NCBI RefSeq assembly: GCF_002973525.1 | Contig: NZ_PVEN01000003.1 | Coordinates: forward strand, 186,001-250,000 | DNA length: 64,000 bases | Origin: Paraburkholderia sp. BL21I4N1 | GTDB lineage: Bacteria > Pseudomonadota > Gammaproteobacteria > Burkholderiales > Burkholderiaceae | Direction: 5' to 3' | Part shown: positions 27,692-35,712 of the stretch, piece after piece | Layout of the letters: the number at the start of each line of letters is the position of its first letter | Numbering within the stretch: the stretch's first letter is position 1 | Translations under genes and position numbers: made by a program | The notes under the pieces: model-generated | What the model was told of the DNA's origin: nothing | The model's database searches: none | The model's input: only the letters and a program-made list of their open reading frames with translations

Positions 27692-28935
27692 CTACGCATG
27701 CTTCCGCTTCCGCTTCTTCCTCGGCTCAGGCGTCGCCGCATCAACCGGGCGCGTTGCCGCTCGCCGGCATTCGCGTGATCGAGTTGTCGCATATGGTGAT
27801 GGGTCCGACCTGCGGGATGATTCTCGGCGACCTCGGCGCCGAAGTCATCAAGGTCGAACCGCCGCGCGGCGACGGCACGCGTCGTTTGCTCGGCACCGGC
27901 GCGGGTTTCTTTCGCACCTTCAATCGCAACAAGAAGAGTGTCGCGCTCGACCTCGATAGCGAAGCGGGACTGGCCGCGCTGCACAAGCTCGTCGATACCG
28001 CCGATGTGTTCGTCGAAAATTTCAAGCCAGGGCGTATGGCGAGTCTCGGCCTCGATTACGCGTCGCTGCGCGAGCGCAATTCGAAGCTGATCTATGTGTC
28101 GCACAAGGGCTTTCTGAATGGCCCTTACGAACACCGCCTCGCGCTCGATGAAGTCGTGCAGATGATGGCCGGCCTCGCGTATATGACGGGTCCGGTGGGA
28201 CGTCCGTTGCGCGCGGGTAGTTCGGTTAACGACATCATGGGCGGTATGTTCGGCGCAATCGGCGTGCTCGCGGCACTGCACGAACGACACGTGAGCGGAC
28301 GCGGCAAGGAAGTGCAGAGCGCGCTGTTCGAGAACTGCGTGCTGCTGTCCGCGCAGCACATGCAGCAGTACGCCGCGACCGGTGTGCCGGCCGCGCCGAT
28401 GCCTGAGCGTATCAGCGCGTGGGCCGTGTACGACGTGTTCACGTTGGCCCATGACGAGCAGATGTTTATCGCCGCCACCGGCGACGGCCAATGGCGCGCG
28501 CTGTGCGCGATTCTCGGCCGCGCGGATCTGCTGGCCGACCCACGGCTCACTACTAACAACGACCGGGTGCTGGCGCGCGAGTGGCTGCTGAAGACGCTCG
28601 GCGAGACCCTGCGCGGATGCGACGGCGCAACGCTCGTGCCGCAGTTCGAACGCGACCATATTCCGTTCGCGTCGATCACGAAACCCGAAGCGTTGTTCGA
28701 CGATCCGCATCTGAACGAGAGCGGCGGCCTCGCGCGTTTGACGCTCGACGACGGTAGCGAAACGGACATGCCGCTGCTGCCCATTTCGCTCGATGGCGCG
28801 CGCTTGCAGCCGCGCCAGCCGATCGCGAAGATCGGTGAGCATACCGTCGACGTGCTGCGCGGTCTGGGCTACGACGATGCGCAGATCGCGGCGCTTGGTG
28901 GTGGGTTGACTCAGGTGCCGCGCGAGGCGGCGTGA
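27688..28935 (+). CDS. CaiB/BaiF family (class III) CoA-transferase
   Basis: A 415-residue class III CoA-transferase. The N-terminal GIRVIELSHMVMGPTCGMILGD and GAEVIKVEPP are typical, and the catalytic Asp is D182 in GSSVNDIMGGMFG. It moves CoA between carboxylic acids. The ATGA overlap with the lyase gene suggests it makes the lyase substrate, for example converting free 3-hydroxy-3-methylglutarate to its CoA ester. That pairing is inference; a citramalate-like substrate is also possible. Confidence 0.9.
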   Translation: MTTHASASASSSAQASPHQPGALPLAGIRVIELSHMVMGPTCGMILGDLGAEVIKVEPPRGDGTRRLLGTGAGFFRTFNRNKKSVALDLDSEAGLAALHKLVDTADVFVENFKPGRMASLGLDYASLRERNSKLIYVSHKGFLNGPYEHRLALDEVVQMMAGLAYMTGPVGRPLRAGSSVNDIMGGMFGAIGVLAALHERHVSGRGKEVQSALFENCVLLSAQHMQQYAATGVPAAPMPERISAWAVYDVFTLAHDEQMFIAATGDGQWRALCAILGRADLLADPRLTTNNDRVLAREWLLKTLGETLRGCDGATLVPQFERDHIPFASITKPEALFDDPHLNESGGLARLTLDDGSETDMPLLPISLDGARLQPRQPIAKIGEHTVDVLRGLGYDDAQIAALGGGLTQVPREAA

Positions 28936-29023
28936 TGCGGACGCGTCGAACGTAGTCAATCAAACTCATCCGGCGGCAAGACCGGAACCTGGAAATCACG
29001 TTGCGTGGGATAGGAGACAGACG

Positions 29024-30508
29024 ATGAAATCGTCGAATCATGCGGTATATGCGACAGCGGTCGGCGATGCCGGCGCATTAGGCGGCGTGCCTGCGGGCGC
29101 GGATGTGGCGAACGACAATCGCGCCGATGCAATCGCCCTGGACGGCGCGCGTATTTCCGCGCGGCTCGACCGTCTACCGGCGACGCGTTCCATCTGGAAG
29201 CTGGTGATGCTGCTCAGCCTCGGACTCTTCTTCGAACTGTACGACCTGATGTTCTCCGGCTACATCGCGCCGGGACTCGTGCGCAGCGGCATTCTCACCG
29301 CGACCACGCGTGGGTTGTTCGGCACCAGCGGCGTGGCGAGTTTTATCGCTTCGCTGTTCGCGGGTCTGTTTATCGGCACGGCGGCGTGCGGATTTCTCGC
29401 CGACCGCTTCGGCCGACGCGCCATCTTCACGTGGTCGTTGCTGTGGTACACGGCGGCCAACATCGTCATGGCGTTTCAGGACACGGCGGGTGGGCTCAAT
29501 CTTTGGCGCTTCATTGCCGGGATCGGCATTGGCGTGGAGATCGTGACGATCGGTACGTACATCTCGGAGCTGGTGCCGAAGCATGTCCGTGGACGGGCGT
29601 CGGCGTGTTCGCAGGCGGTGGGTTTTTGCGCAGTGCCGATCGTCGCGTTTCTGTCGTATCTGCTGGTGCCGCATCGGTACTTCGGCCTCGATGGCTGGCG
29701 CCTTGTCGTGCTGACGGGCGCGGTCGGCGCGGTCGTGGTGTGGTGGATCCGGCGACGTTTGCCGGAGAGCCCGCGCTGGCTCGCGCAGAAAGGCCGCATT
29801 GACGAAGCGGATGCGGTAATGACGCGTCTCGAAGCGCGCGTGGAGCGCGAATATGGCCGCCCGTTGCCCGAGCCTGCGATGCCCGAGCCCGTGCGTGCGC
29901 GGGCGGCGTTTCGTGATCTGCTGGTGCCGCCTTATCGCAAGCGCACGCTGATGCTGATCATCTTTCACGTGTTTCAGACAATGGGCTATTACGGCTTTGC
30001 GAACTGGATTCCGACGCTGCTGATCAAGCAGGGGATTACGGTGACGACCAGCTTGATGTACGCGAGCATTATCGCGATTGCTGCGCCGCTTGGGCCGTTG
30101 TTGGGGATGCTGATTGCCGACCGCTTCGAGCGTAAGACGGTGATTATTTTTATGGCGGCGGTGAATGTGGTTTGCGGGTTGGCTTTTAGTCAGGCGCGGG
30201 AGACGGTGTTGCTGGTGAGCCTGGGGGTGTGTCTTGTGCTTGCCGGCAATATTATTTCGTATAGCTATCACGCTTATCAGGCGGAGCTTTTTCCTACGAG
30301 TATTCGGGCGCGGGCTGTGGGGTTCGTTTATTCGTGGAGCCGGATTTCGGCGATGTTTTCTGCGTTTGTTATTGCCGGCTGTTTGAGCCGGTTTGGGGTT
30401 AATGGGGTGTTTGTTTTTATCTCCGGGGCGATGGCGGTGGTGATGGTGGCGATCGGGGTGCTGGGGCCTAAGACGCGGGGCGTTGCGTTGGAGGATATTT
30501 CCAGGTAG
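29024..30508 (+). CDS. MFS transporter, metabolite:H+ symporter type
   Basis: A 494-residue, 12-TM MFS protein with a ~45-residue cytosolic N-terminus. The motif ADRFGRRAIFTWSLLWY after TM2, GIGIGVEIVTIGTYISELVP in TM4-5 and RRLPESPRWLAQKGR before the central loop are typical of the sugar/aromatic-acid:H+ symporter group. An AGGAG ribosome site precedes the ATG. It follows the CoA-transferase by 88 bp in the same direction, so it is the likely uptake system for that pathway. The last ~130 codons use many more T-ending codons than the rest of the gene. Confidence 0.88.
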   Translation: MKSSNHAVYATAVGDAGALGGVPAGADVANDNRADAIALDGARISARLDRLPATRSIWKLVMLLSLGLFFELYDLMFSGYIAPGLVRSGILTATTRGLFGTSGVASFIASLFAGLFIGTAACGFLADRFGRRAIFTWSLLWYTAANIVMAFQDTAGGLNLWRFIAGIGIGVEIVTIGTYISELVPKHVRGRASACSQAVGFCAVPIVAFLSYLLVPHRYFGLDGWRLVVLTGAVGAVVVWWIRRRLPESPRWLAQKGRIDEADAVMTRLEARVEREYGRPLPEPAMPEPVRARAAFRDLLVPPYRKRTLMLIIFHVFQTMGYYGFANWIPTLLIKQGITVTTSLMYASIIAIAAPLGPLLGMLIADRFERKTVIIFMAAVNVVCGLAFSQARETVLLVSLGVCLVLAGNIISYSYHAYQAELFPTSIRARAVGFVYSWSRISAMFSAFVIAGCLSRFGVNGVFVFISGAMAVVMVAIGVLGPKTRGVALEDISR

Positions 30509-30557
30509 TTGGTGCCGGTCGATGCTTGTTGCTTGTTGCTTCTTGCTTGTTGGGCGT

Positions 30558-30579
30558 GCCCGCCAGTGGTGCGGCGGGC
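30558..30579. terminator. Hairpin between the MFS gene and a convergent small gene
   Basis: A 7-bp GC stem, GCCCGCC (30558-30564) with GGCGGGC (30573-30579), and an 8-nt loop lie between convergent genes. It lacks a T run. Just before it are imperfect TTGCTTG heptamer repeats (about 30523-30552). Confidence 0.4.
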
Positions 30580-30593
30580 GCTCACCCTAATCG

Positions 30594-30734
30594 TTAATTC
30601 TTCTTCGCAGGCGTCGACGCGCTCGGCGCTACCCGGATCGGCGTGCCGCCCGATGGAGACGTCGCCGGCTGTGGCTTCTTGTCCTGCTTAGGCTTCTTGA
30701 CCTCACGGTTACTGCGCATTTGACCTTTTGCCAT
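30594..30734 (-). CDS. Small basic protein of unknown function (46 aa)
   Basis: A 46-residue frame beginning MAKGQMRSNREVKKPKQ and ending TPAKKN, rich in Lys, Pro and Ser. It is preceded by GGGGAG about 6 bp before the ATG, a very good ribosome site. The basic N-terminus followed by a Pro/Ala/Ser tail resembles, from memory, small conserved hypothetical proteins of Burkholderiales. It may bind nucleic acid, but there is no motif to prove it. It is transcribed away from the large repeat region that begins 70 bp to its right. Confidence 0.65.
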   Translation of the reverse strand: MAKGQMRSNREVKKPKQDKKPQPATSPSGGTPIRVAPSASTPAKKN

Positions 30735-30801
30735 GATGGACTCCCCAGTTTGGCGGTTTTTGCTCCTTCCTGGAGCTGGGAGGTAGTGTGCGCTTGTTTT
30801 G

Positions 30802-31660
30802 GGTGGGTTGGTGGGGTTTATTTGCCTGTTCGGCGGTTTTTTTGTTGTTGGATTGTGGGGTGGCCTTTTCTTGTATTGTTAGTTGTTAGTGGTCTATTAG
30901 CGTTGCCCCTGTGCGGGGCGGCACTCACTTTCTTTGCCGCCGCAAAGAAAGTAAGCAAAGAAAGCGGGCTCACACCGCAAGCTCATAAGCGGCTCCCCCG
31001 CGCAGTCCCGGTAGTGGTTCATCTGGAATCCGTGCTCTCGCACATTCCGCGTTCGTGGCACAGCAGTCATTCCTCCGGCGGCGCTTCGCGCGCCGCGGCG
31101 GTCGTTCACGCACGACCCCTGCTAAGCGGGTCCCCCGCGCAGCAGCGGTAGTGGTGCATCTGGAATCTGTGTTCTTGCGCACTCCGCGTTAGTGACACAG
31201 CCGTCATTCCTCCAGCGGCGCTTCGCGCGCCGCGGCGGTCGTTCACGCACGACCCCTGCTAAGTGGATCCCCCGCACAGCCACGGTAGTGGCTCATCTGG
31301 AATCCGTGTTCTCGCACACTCCGCGTTAGTGACACAGCCGTCATTCCTCCGGCGGCGCTTCGCGCGCCGCGGCGGTCGTTCACGCACGACCCCTGCTAAG
31401 TGGGTCCCCCGCACAGCCACGGTAGTGGCTCATCTGGAATCCGTGTTCTCGCACACTCCGCGTTAGTGACACAGCCGTCATTCCTCCAGCCGCGCTTCGC
31501 GCGCCGCGGCGGTCGTTCACGCACGCCCCTTGCTAAGCGGGTCCCCCGCGCAGCAGCGGTAGCGGTGCATCTGGAATCTGTGATCTGTGTTCTTGCACAC
31601 TCCGCACTGGTGGCACAGCAGGCATTCCTCCCGCCTCGCACTGCGCGCTCGCCGGAACGG
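30802..31660 (+). repeat. Left inverted arm built of 137-bp tandem repeats
   Basis: This arm is the inverted partner of 32913-33607. Its outer part reads GGCCTTTTCTTG, then GGTCTATTAGCGTTGCCCCT and a hairpin ACTTTCTTTGC/GCAAAGAAAGT (30927-30952). Inside, a unit repeats with a constant period of 137 bp: the marker CACGACCCCT (or a one-base variant) occurs at 31111, 31248, 31385 and 31522. The inner edge is GCGCTCGCCGGAACGG at about 31645-31660. The outermost 60 bp (30802-30860) match the other arm only loosely. Open frames inside are repeat artefacts. Confidence 0.9.
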
Positions 31661-31880
31661 CTTGCGTGGAAACGACGTCACTCTTCAGGCAATAGCGAGC
31701 ACTCCGGTGCAGACTCTTGAGCAGTCGCCATTGCGCACAAGTTTGCAGATTCTATCTGCATAGCTGATTACTTTTAACTCTGACAAGGCCGTTGGGAAAT
31801 TTCGGAAATGAGGCCGTTGCGCTCTATTTAGCCTACCCGGGCGATCACTTACTAGGCCATAGGTTTTAGACTCGTTTTGT
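31661..31880. other. AT-richer core segment upstream of the C4-like RNA
   Basis: 220 bp of clearly lower GC than the flanking repeats, with no gene visible. It leads into a 9-bp hairpin, TTTGTCGTG (31876-31884) with CACGACAAA (31890-31898), which could be an operator or attenuator. The composition suggests foreign origin. Confidence 0.4.
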
Positions 31881-31898
31881 CGTGCACGTCACGACAAA
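31876..31898. promoter_or_regulatory. Inverted repeat upstream of the C4-like RNA
   Basis: TTTGTCGTG and CACGACAAA form a perfect 9-bp inverted repeat with a 5-nt spacer (CACGT). It lies about 85 bp before the RNA element and may be a repressor site or a transcription attenuator. Confidence 0.45.
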
Positions 31899-31980
31899 CA
31901 GGTTTCGAAGCCTGTCTTACGTGGAACTCCAAACGCCTGCATCAGCAGGTGCGCAGCTGCCTTTGAGCGTCTATCTAAAA

Positions 31981-32067
31981 TGGGCGGGCCTTGGTGGGGG
32001 AGCCTCACGGCTCGCCGGGTTTTGGTTCTACGTACCGGTCTTCGAATCCCGTCAATGTGCCCGCTCA
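31981..32067 (+). ncRNA. C4 antisense RNA-like element
   Basis: The sequence matches what I know of the C4 antisense RNA family (phage P1/P7 c4 and P4 immunity RNA). It starts GGGCGGGCCTTGGTGGGGGA, has a GAGCC-tcac-GGCTC hairpin (31999-32012 region), then GCCGGGTTTT, ACCGGTCTTCGAATCCCGT and a closing GTGCCCGCTCA. The ends pair in an 8-bp stem: TGGGCGGG (31981-31988) with CCCGCTCA (32060-32067). In phages C4 is processed from a leader and represses the downstream gene by antisense pairing. Here a small gene begins 50 bp downstream, in the position of icd/ant. A covariance-model search would settle it. Confidence 0.75.
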
Positions 32068-32118
32068 CCCCTTTGCAAGTTAGTGTCGGGCGATCCATGT
32101 CAGCATTGGAGATCGCAC

Positions 32119-32571
32119 ATGAGTAAATCCCGCAAAAGTTCTCGAACCGTTTCTCGGCCGTGCGTCGACGCTATTCAGTACGAGAAACTTGCGCTATCTG
32201 CTTTTCGGCTTATTGAACGGCAGATAGCGCAGCTGAACACACTGTCGACGCTGGCGACTTCGATTTACCAGAACCCGGCCATCACGCTCGACGAAAGAAC
32301 ACGCCAGCGAACGCTACTTGGACTCTGGGTCGAAACCGCCGAGGAATACCGTCAAGAGATCGAGGTGGACCGGGAGTTGTACGGCATCATCGCGCTTGAT
32401 TCGAAGGGTGTTCCTCAAATGCATCTTACGGCGCGTCACGCAACGGAGCTCCTGACAAAGGCCGCGCAGGATGCATCAGAAAATGGCGAGAGTACTCGCG
32501 TAGCCGAATCGACACCGACCAAGCGAGTGCGCTCGAAAACCTCATCGCGGCGTCCGGCAGTGACGCACTGA
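32119..32571 (+). CDS. Unknown protein downstream of the C4-like RNA
   Basis: A 150-residue soluble protein starting MSKSRKSSRTVSRP, with a basic N-terminus, a helical middle (LSAFRLIERQIAQLNTLSTL; WVETAEEYRQEIEVD) and a basic Ser/Thr/Lys-rich tail. The ATG at 32119 follows TGGAGAT by 6 bp. The longer frame from 31882 would run through the structured RNA and is not favoured. I recall similar MSKSRKS-type proteins behind C4-like elements in Burkholderia prophage remnants, but I know of no function. The gene is probably controlled by the antisense RNA. Confidence 0.7.
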   Translation: MSKSRKSSRTVSRPCVDAIQYEKLALSAFRLIERQIAQLNTLSTLATSIYQNPAITLDERTRQRTLLGLWVETAEEYRQEIEVDRELYGIIALDSKGVPQMHLTARHATELLTKAAQDASENGESTRVAESTPTKRVRSKTSSRRPAVTH

Positions 32572-32912
32572 TAGTGGCTCACGACACCTTCGTTGCGACG
32601 CAAAAGACGCGATCATGAATTGCATTCGAAAGCACAGACGGGCACGCCGTTTTGGGTACCCGTGTCGCTGAATGTGCATTCTCGTTTTCGGCACTAACGC
32701 AACGCGATTCAATCGCTAGACTACTAGCCGCTTCGACGAAGTTATACCGTTCAAAAACCGGCATTTTCGGCTCATGAGTTGTGCCGGATTTTCTGCAGGC
32801 AACGCACATAGGCGGCATTTGCATATAAGACGCCGAGTACTTTCACGGCACTTCGCCTGGTCGCAACCGAGAGCCGATCGCTGCGCGCAAGCTTGGCCCC
32901 GACTCCAGCGGA
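32572..32912. other. Right part of the core, no gene supported
   Basis: About 340 bp between the unknown gene and the right repeat arm. A minus-strand frame at 32579-32824 exists but has no ribosome site, odd composition and no recognisable family. I see no terminator with a T run after the unknown gene. Confidence 0.35.
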
Positions 32913-33607
32913 CCGTTCCGGCGAGCGCGCAGTGCGAGGCGGGAGGAATGACTGCTGTGTCACGAGCGCGGAGTGTGCAAGAACACAGATTCCAGATGCA
33001 CCACTACCGCTGCTGTGCGGGGGACCCGCTTAGCAGGGGTCGTGCGTGAATGACCGCCGCGGCGCGCGAAGCTTCGCCGGAAGAATGACGGCTGTGTCAC
33101 TAACGCGGAGTGTGCGAGAACACGGATTTCAGATGCACCACTACCGCTGCTGCGCGGGGGACCCGCTTAGCAGGGGTCATGCGTGCACGACCGCCGCGGC
33201 GCGCGAAGCGCCGCCGGAGGAATGACTGCTGTGTCACGAGTGCGGAATGTGCGGGAACACAGATTCCAGATGCACCACTACCGCTGCTGCGCGGTGGACC
33301 CGCTTAGCAGGGGTCGTGCGTGAACGACCGCCGCGGCGCGCGAAGCGCCGCCGGAGGAATGACTGCCGTGCCACGAACGCGGAATGTGCGAGAGGCCGGA
33401 TTCCAGATGCACCACTACCGAGACTGCGCGGGGGAGCCGCTTATGAGCTGGCGGTGTGAGCCCGCTTTCTTTGCTTACTTTCTTTGCGGCGGCAAAGAAA
33501 GTGAGTGCCGCCCCGCACAGGGGCAACGCTAATAGACCACTACCAAAGCAAGAAAAGGCCAACACCAAAAAAGAGCACAACCAAAAGCACCGCGCAGGTA
33601 ACCCACC
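32913..33607 (-). repeat. Right inverted arm built of 137-bp tandem repeats
   Basis: This is the reverse-complement partner of the left arm. The marker AGCAGGGGTC occurs at 33032, 33169 and 33306, again exactly 137 bp apart, giving one unit fewer than the left arm. The inner edge is CCGTTCCGGCGAGCGCGC (from 32913). The outer hairpin (ACTTTCTTTGC...GCAAAGAAAGT, about 33476-33501) and the CTAATAGACCACTA and CAAGAAAAGGCC outer blocks are all conserved. It ends 10 bp from the stop codon of the AraC-type gene. Confidence 0.9.
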
Positions 33608-33616
33608 GCCTCAACA

Positions 33617-34606
33617 TTACACACCGCGAGCCCTCCTCCAAGTCTCAGAAGGCAACTCCCCAAACTGCCCCCGATACTCATTAGAGAAGTTCCCAAAATG
33701 CCAAAACCCCCACCGCGTAGCGACTTCGGTAACAGACTGAGCGCCCCGAAGCCCACGCCGAACATGATCCAGCCTGACGGCCCGAATATAGGCCGAAGGA
33801 TTAACCCCAACCGTATCTTCAAACGCATACTGCAGCGTCCTGCGACTAGCCCGAAACCGAGCACAGAGCTCGGCAACAGAAAGCGGACAATCCGGCGACT
33901 CTTCGACCAGCCCGCGAACCTGCCGCACTAGCTGCCAATTCCGCGCAGTCCGAGCCTCGCCATGCGAATGCAAATGCGCGTGCACATCACCAACCCGCAT
34001 CTGCGGCACCACCTCGGCCAATCCAAAAATCACCGACTTCTCAAACGCAGCCGCGACCCCCGCGTCATCGAGCAGAGTAGGCGTAGCAGCCACCGCATCG
34101 AGCAACGGCATCAGCACCTCGCGAAACCCCTGCAATCTGGCAGGATCGACATTCAACACCCCAGGCCGAGTCCCCAGCCGCGCCGCAATCTCCTCAAGCT
34201 GCGCCCGCACGAAAGTATCCTCAACCGCCTCCGGCTCGATCTCAAGATTCACCACCACATGTTTATCCGGCGACAAAAACTCAAAACCGCCATCGCCGGA
34301 AAAAACATGCAAACCATCGCGATGGCTCGTTTGCCCGCACAGCAGCGCATGCCCTTCCAACTGAAACGGAATGCCCACCGCCACCCGCGACCCAGCCACC
34401 TGCCCGCGCTGATACACCGTTCGATTCAACCGTTCCACCAGCACCCGCACGCCGCCGGCAAAAAAAGAACTCACCGACCCGTCGAACGTGCCGCGCGAAA
34501 TCTGGCAATAGCTCTGGTTCCATGCATCGAGCAACATCGCCTGTTCGTCGATGTTGCGGCAACGGCGAATCTCGACTGCACTGTTTGTCCGATTGACCGG
34601 TTGCAT
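33617..34606 (-). CDS. AraC-family regulator, EutR-like
   Basis: A 329-residue regulator. The C-terminal double helix-turn-helix covers about residues 225-325 (LSVAELCARFRASRRTLQYAFEDTVGVNPSAYIRAVRL; VTEVATRWGFWHFGNFSNEYRGQFGELP). The N-terminal effector part resembles EutR-type regulators (SYCQISRGTFDGSV). The start at 34606 follows GGGAGAAG. It is divergent from the SDR dehydrogenase and permease genes, 261 bp apart, so it probably controls them, perhaps in response to an amino-alcohol or similar amine. Its 3' end abuts the inverted-repeat island. Confidence 0.85.
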   Translation of the reverse strand: MQPVNRTNSAVEIRRCRNIDEQAMLLDAWNQSYCQISRGTFDGSVSSFFAGGVRVLVERLNRTVYQRGQVAGSRVAVGIPFQLEGHALLCGQTSHRDGLHVFSGDGGFEFLSPDKHVVVNLEIEPEAVEDTFVRAQLEEIAARLGTRPGVLNVDPARLQGFREVLMPLLDAVAATPTLLDDAGVAAAFEKSVIFGLAEVVPQMRVGDVHAHLHSHGEARTARNWQLVRQVRGLVEESPDCPLSVAELCARFRASRRTLQYAFEDTVGVNPSAYIRAVRLDHVRRGLRGAQSVTEVATRWGFWHFGNFSNEYRGQFGELPSETWRRARGV

Positions 34607-34867
34607 AGGCTTCTCCCGATTCGTTGGCACTCCCCGAAAGCCACGTGCTGCCCAGTGTATGCGAAAAAAAAACCATCGCGTCAAGGCGCCCAGCGGCACG
34701 CGGAGGGCCATCGCCATCGATCCGGCAAGCGTTTCAGTCCGGTCGTAATGCATTCGTCAGCAACGCGGATTTTTACGGGATTTTTACTTTTTGCCAATTT
34801 TGGATAGTCGCCGCTTTTTGCCGCGCCTACTTTGTGCACAACGCAATGCACCAGGAAGGAGTCACGC

Positions 34868-35644
34868 ATGACCCAATCGGCAGGCAGGCTGGACGGCAAG
34901 ATCGCCATCGTCTCAGGCGGCGCGACCGGCGCAGGTGGCGCGGCGTCGCTGCTGTTCGCACGGGAAGGCGCACAGGTCGCGGTCGTCGATATCAATACCG
35001 ACGCGGGCGAAGAAGTGGTCACGCGAATTCGCGCGGCAGGCGGCATCGCCGAGCTCTTCGCCGCCGACGTCTCCAAGCGCGACGCCGTCGACACCGCGGT
35101 CGCCAACATCGTCGCGCGCTTCGGACGCATCGACGTGCTGTTCAATCACGCCGGCAGCATCGTCGTGAAGCCGTTCATCGACACGACAGACGACGACTAC
35201 GACTGGCTCATGAACGTCAACGTGAAAAGCATGTTCATGATGACGCGCGCGGTACTGCCGCACATGCTCGCCGCGGGCGGCGGGTCGATTGTCTGTACAG
35301 CGTCGATCTCGTCGGTGGCGGCGACGCCGCTCGAAGTGCTCTATTGCACCACCAAAGGCGCGTGCGCGATGTTCGCGCGTTCCATCGCGGTCGAGTATCG
35401 CGATCGCGGTATTCGTTGCAACGCGGTGTGTCCCGGCTTCATCGACACGCCGCACGGCCGCCGCGAAATCAGCGCGCTCGCGAAGTACGGCTTCGATGCG
35501 AGCGAAGCGGCGTTGTCGGTGCAACAAGGCCGTCTGTGCGCGCCGGACGAAGTCGCGCGCGCCGCGCTGTTCCTTGCCAGCGACGACGCCAGTTTCGTCA
35601 ACGGCGCCCACCTGTACGTCGATAACTGCTTCACGGCCGCGTGA
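34868..35644 (+). CDS. SDR-family oxidoreductase
   Basis: A 258-residue classical short-chain dehydrogenase. The cofactor motif is GGATGAGGAASLLFAREGA (TGxxxGxG with a changed first position), followed by DINTD with an acidic NAD-preferring residue, the NHAGS motif, and the catalytic Ser and YCTTK. The start at 34868 has AAGGAG 5 bp upstream. Only 68 bp separate it from the permease, so the pair is probably an operon for uptake and oxidation of one substrate, under the divergent AraC-type regulator. The substrate is unknown. Confidence 0.88.
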   Translation: MTQSAGRLDGKIAIVSGGATGAGGAASLLFAREGAQVAVVDINTDAGEEVVTRIRAAGGIAELFAADVSKRDAVDTAVANIVARFGRIDVLFNHAGSIVVKPFIDTTDDDYDWLMNVNVKSMFMMTRAVLPHMLAAGGGSIVCTASISSVAATPLEVLYCTTKGACAMFARSIAVEYRDRGIRCNAVCPGFIDTPHGRREISALAKYGFDASEAALSVQQGRLCAPDEVARAALFLASDDASFVNGAHLYVDNCFTAA

Positions 35645-35712
35645 GCCGCTAGCGCGTCGCGCGGCCCGGCCGCGACGACGCTTCGTTTTCACCCTGTTCA
35701 AAGGATCGCGTC

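Noticed and set aside
30970..31720. Several open frames of 65-106 codons within the left repeat arm
   Set aside because: The translations simply repeat the 137-bp unit, lack ribosome sites and recur in the other arm in several frames. They are artefacts of stop-free tandem DNA.
32033..32052. tRNA-like T-arm (GGTCTTCGAATCCC)
   Set aside because: There is no acceptor stem, anticodon arm or D-arm at the right distances. The motif is explained by the C4-like RNA fold.
32579..32824. Minus-strand 81-codon frame in the island core
   Set aside because: No ribosome site, no recognisable composition or family, and it lies opposite the flank of the better supported plus-strand gene.
32913..33540. CRISPR array
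   Set aside because: The tandem units are contiguous 137-bp repeats with no short direct repeat alternating with unique spacers, and no cas genes are nearby.
34289..35625. Plus-strand frame running through the AraC/SDR divergent region into the SDR gene
   Set aside because: Arg-rich out-of-frame translation of the SDR gene. The true SDR frame has motifs and a ribosome site at 34868.
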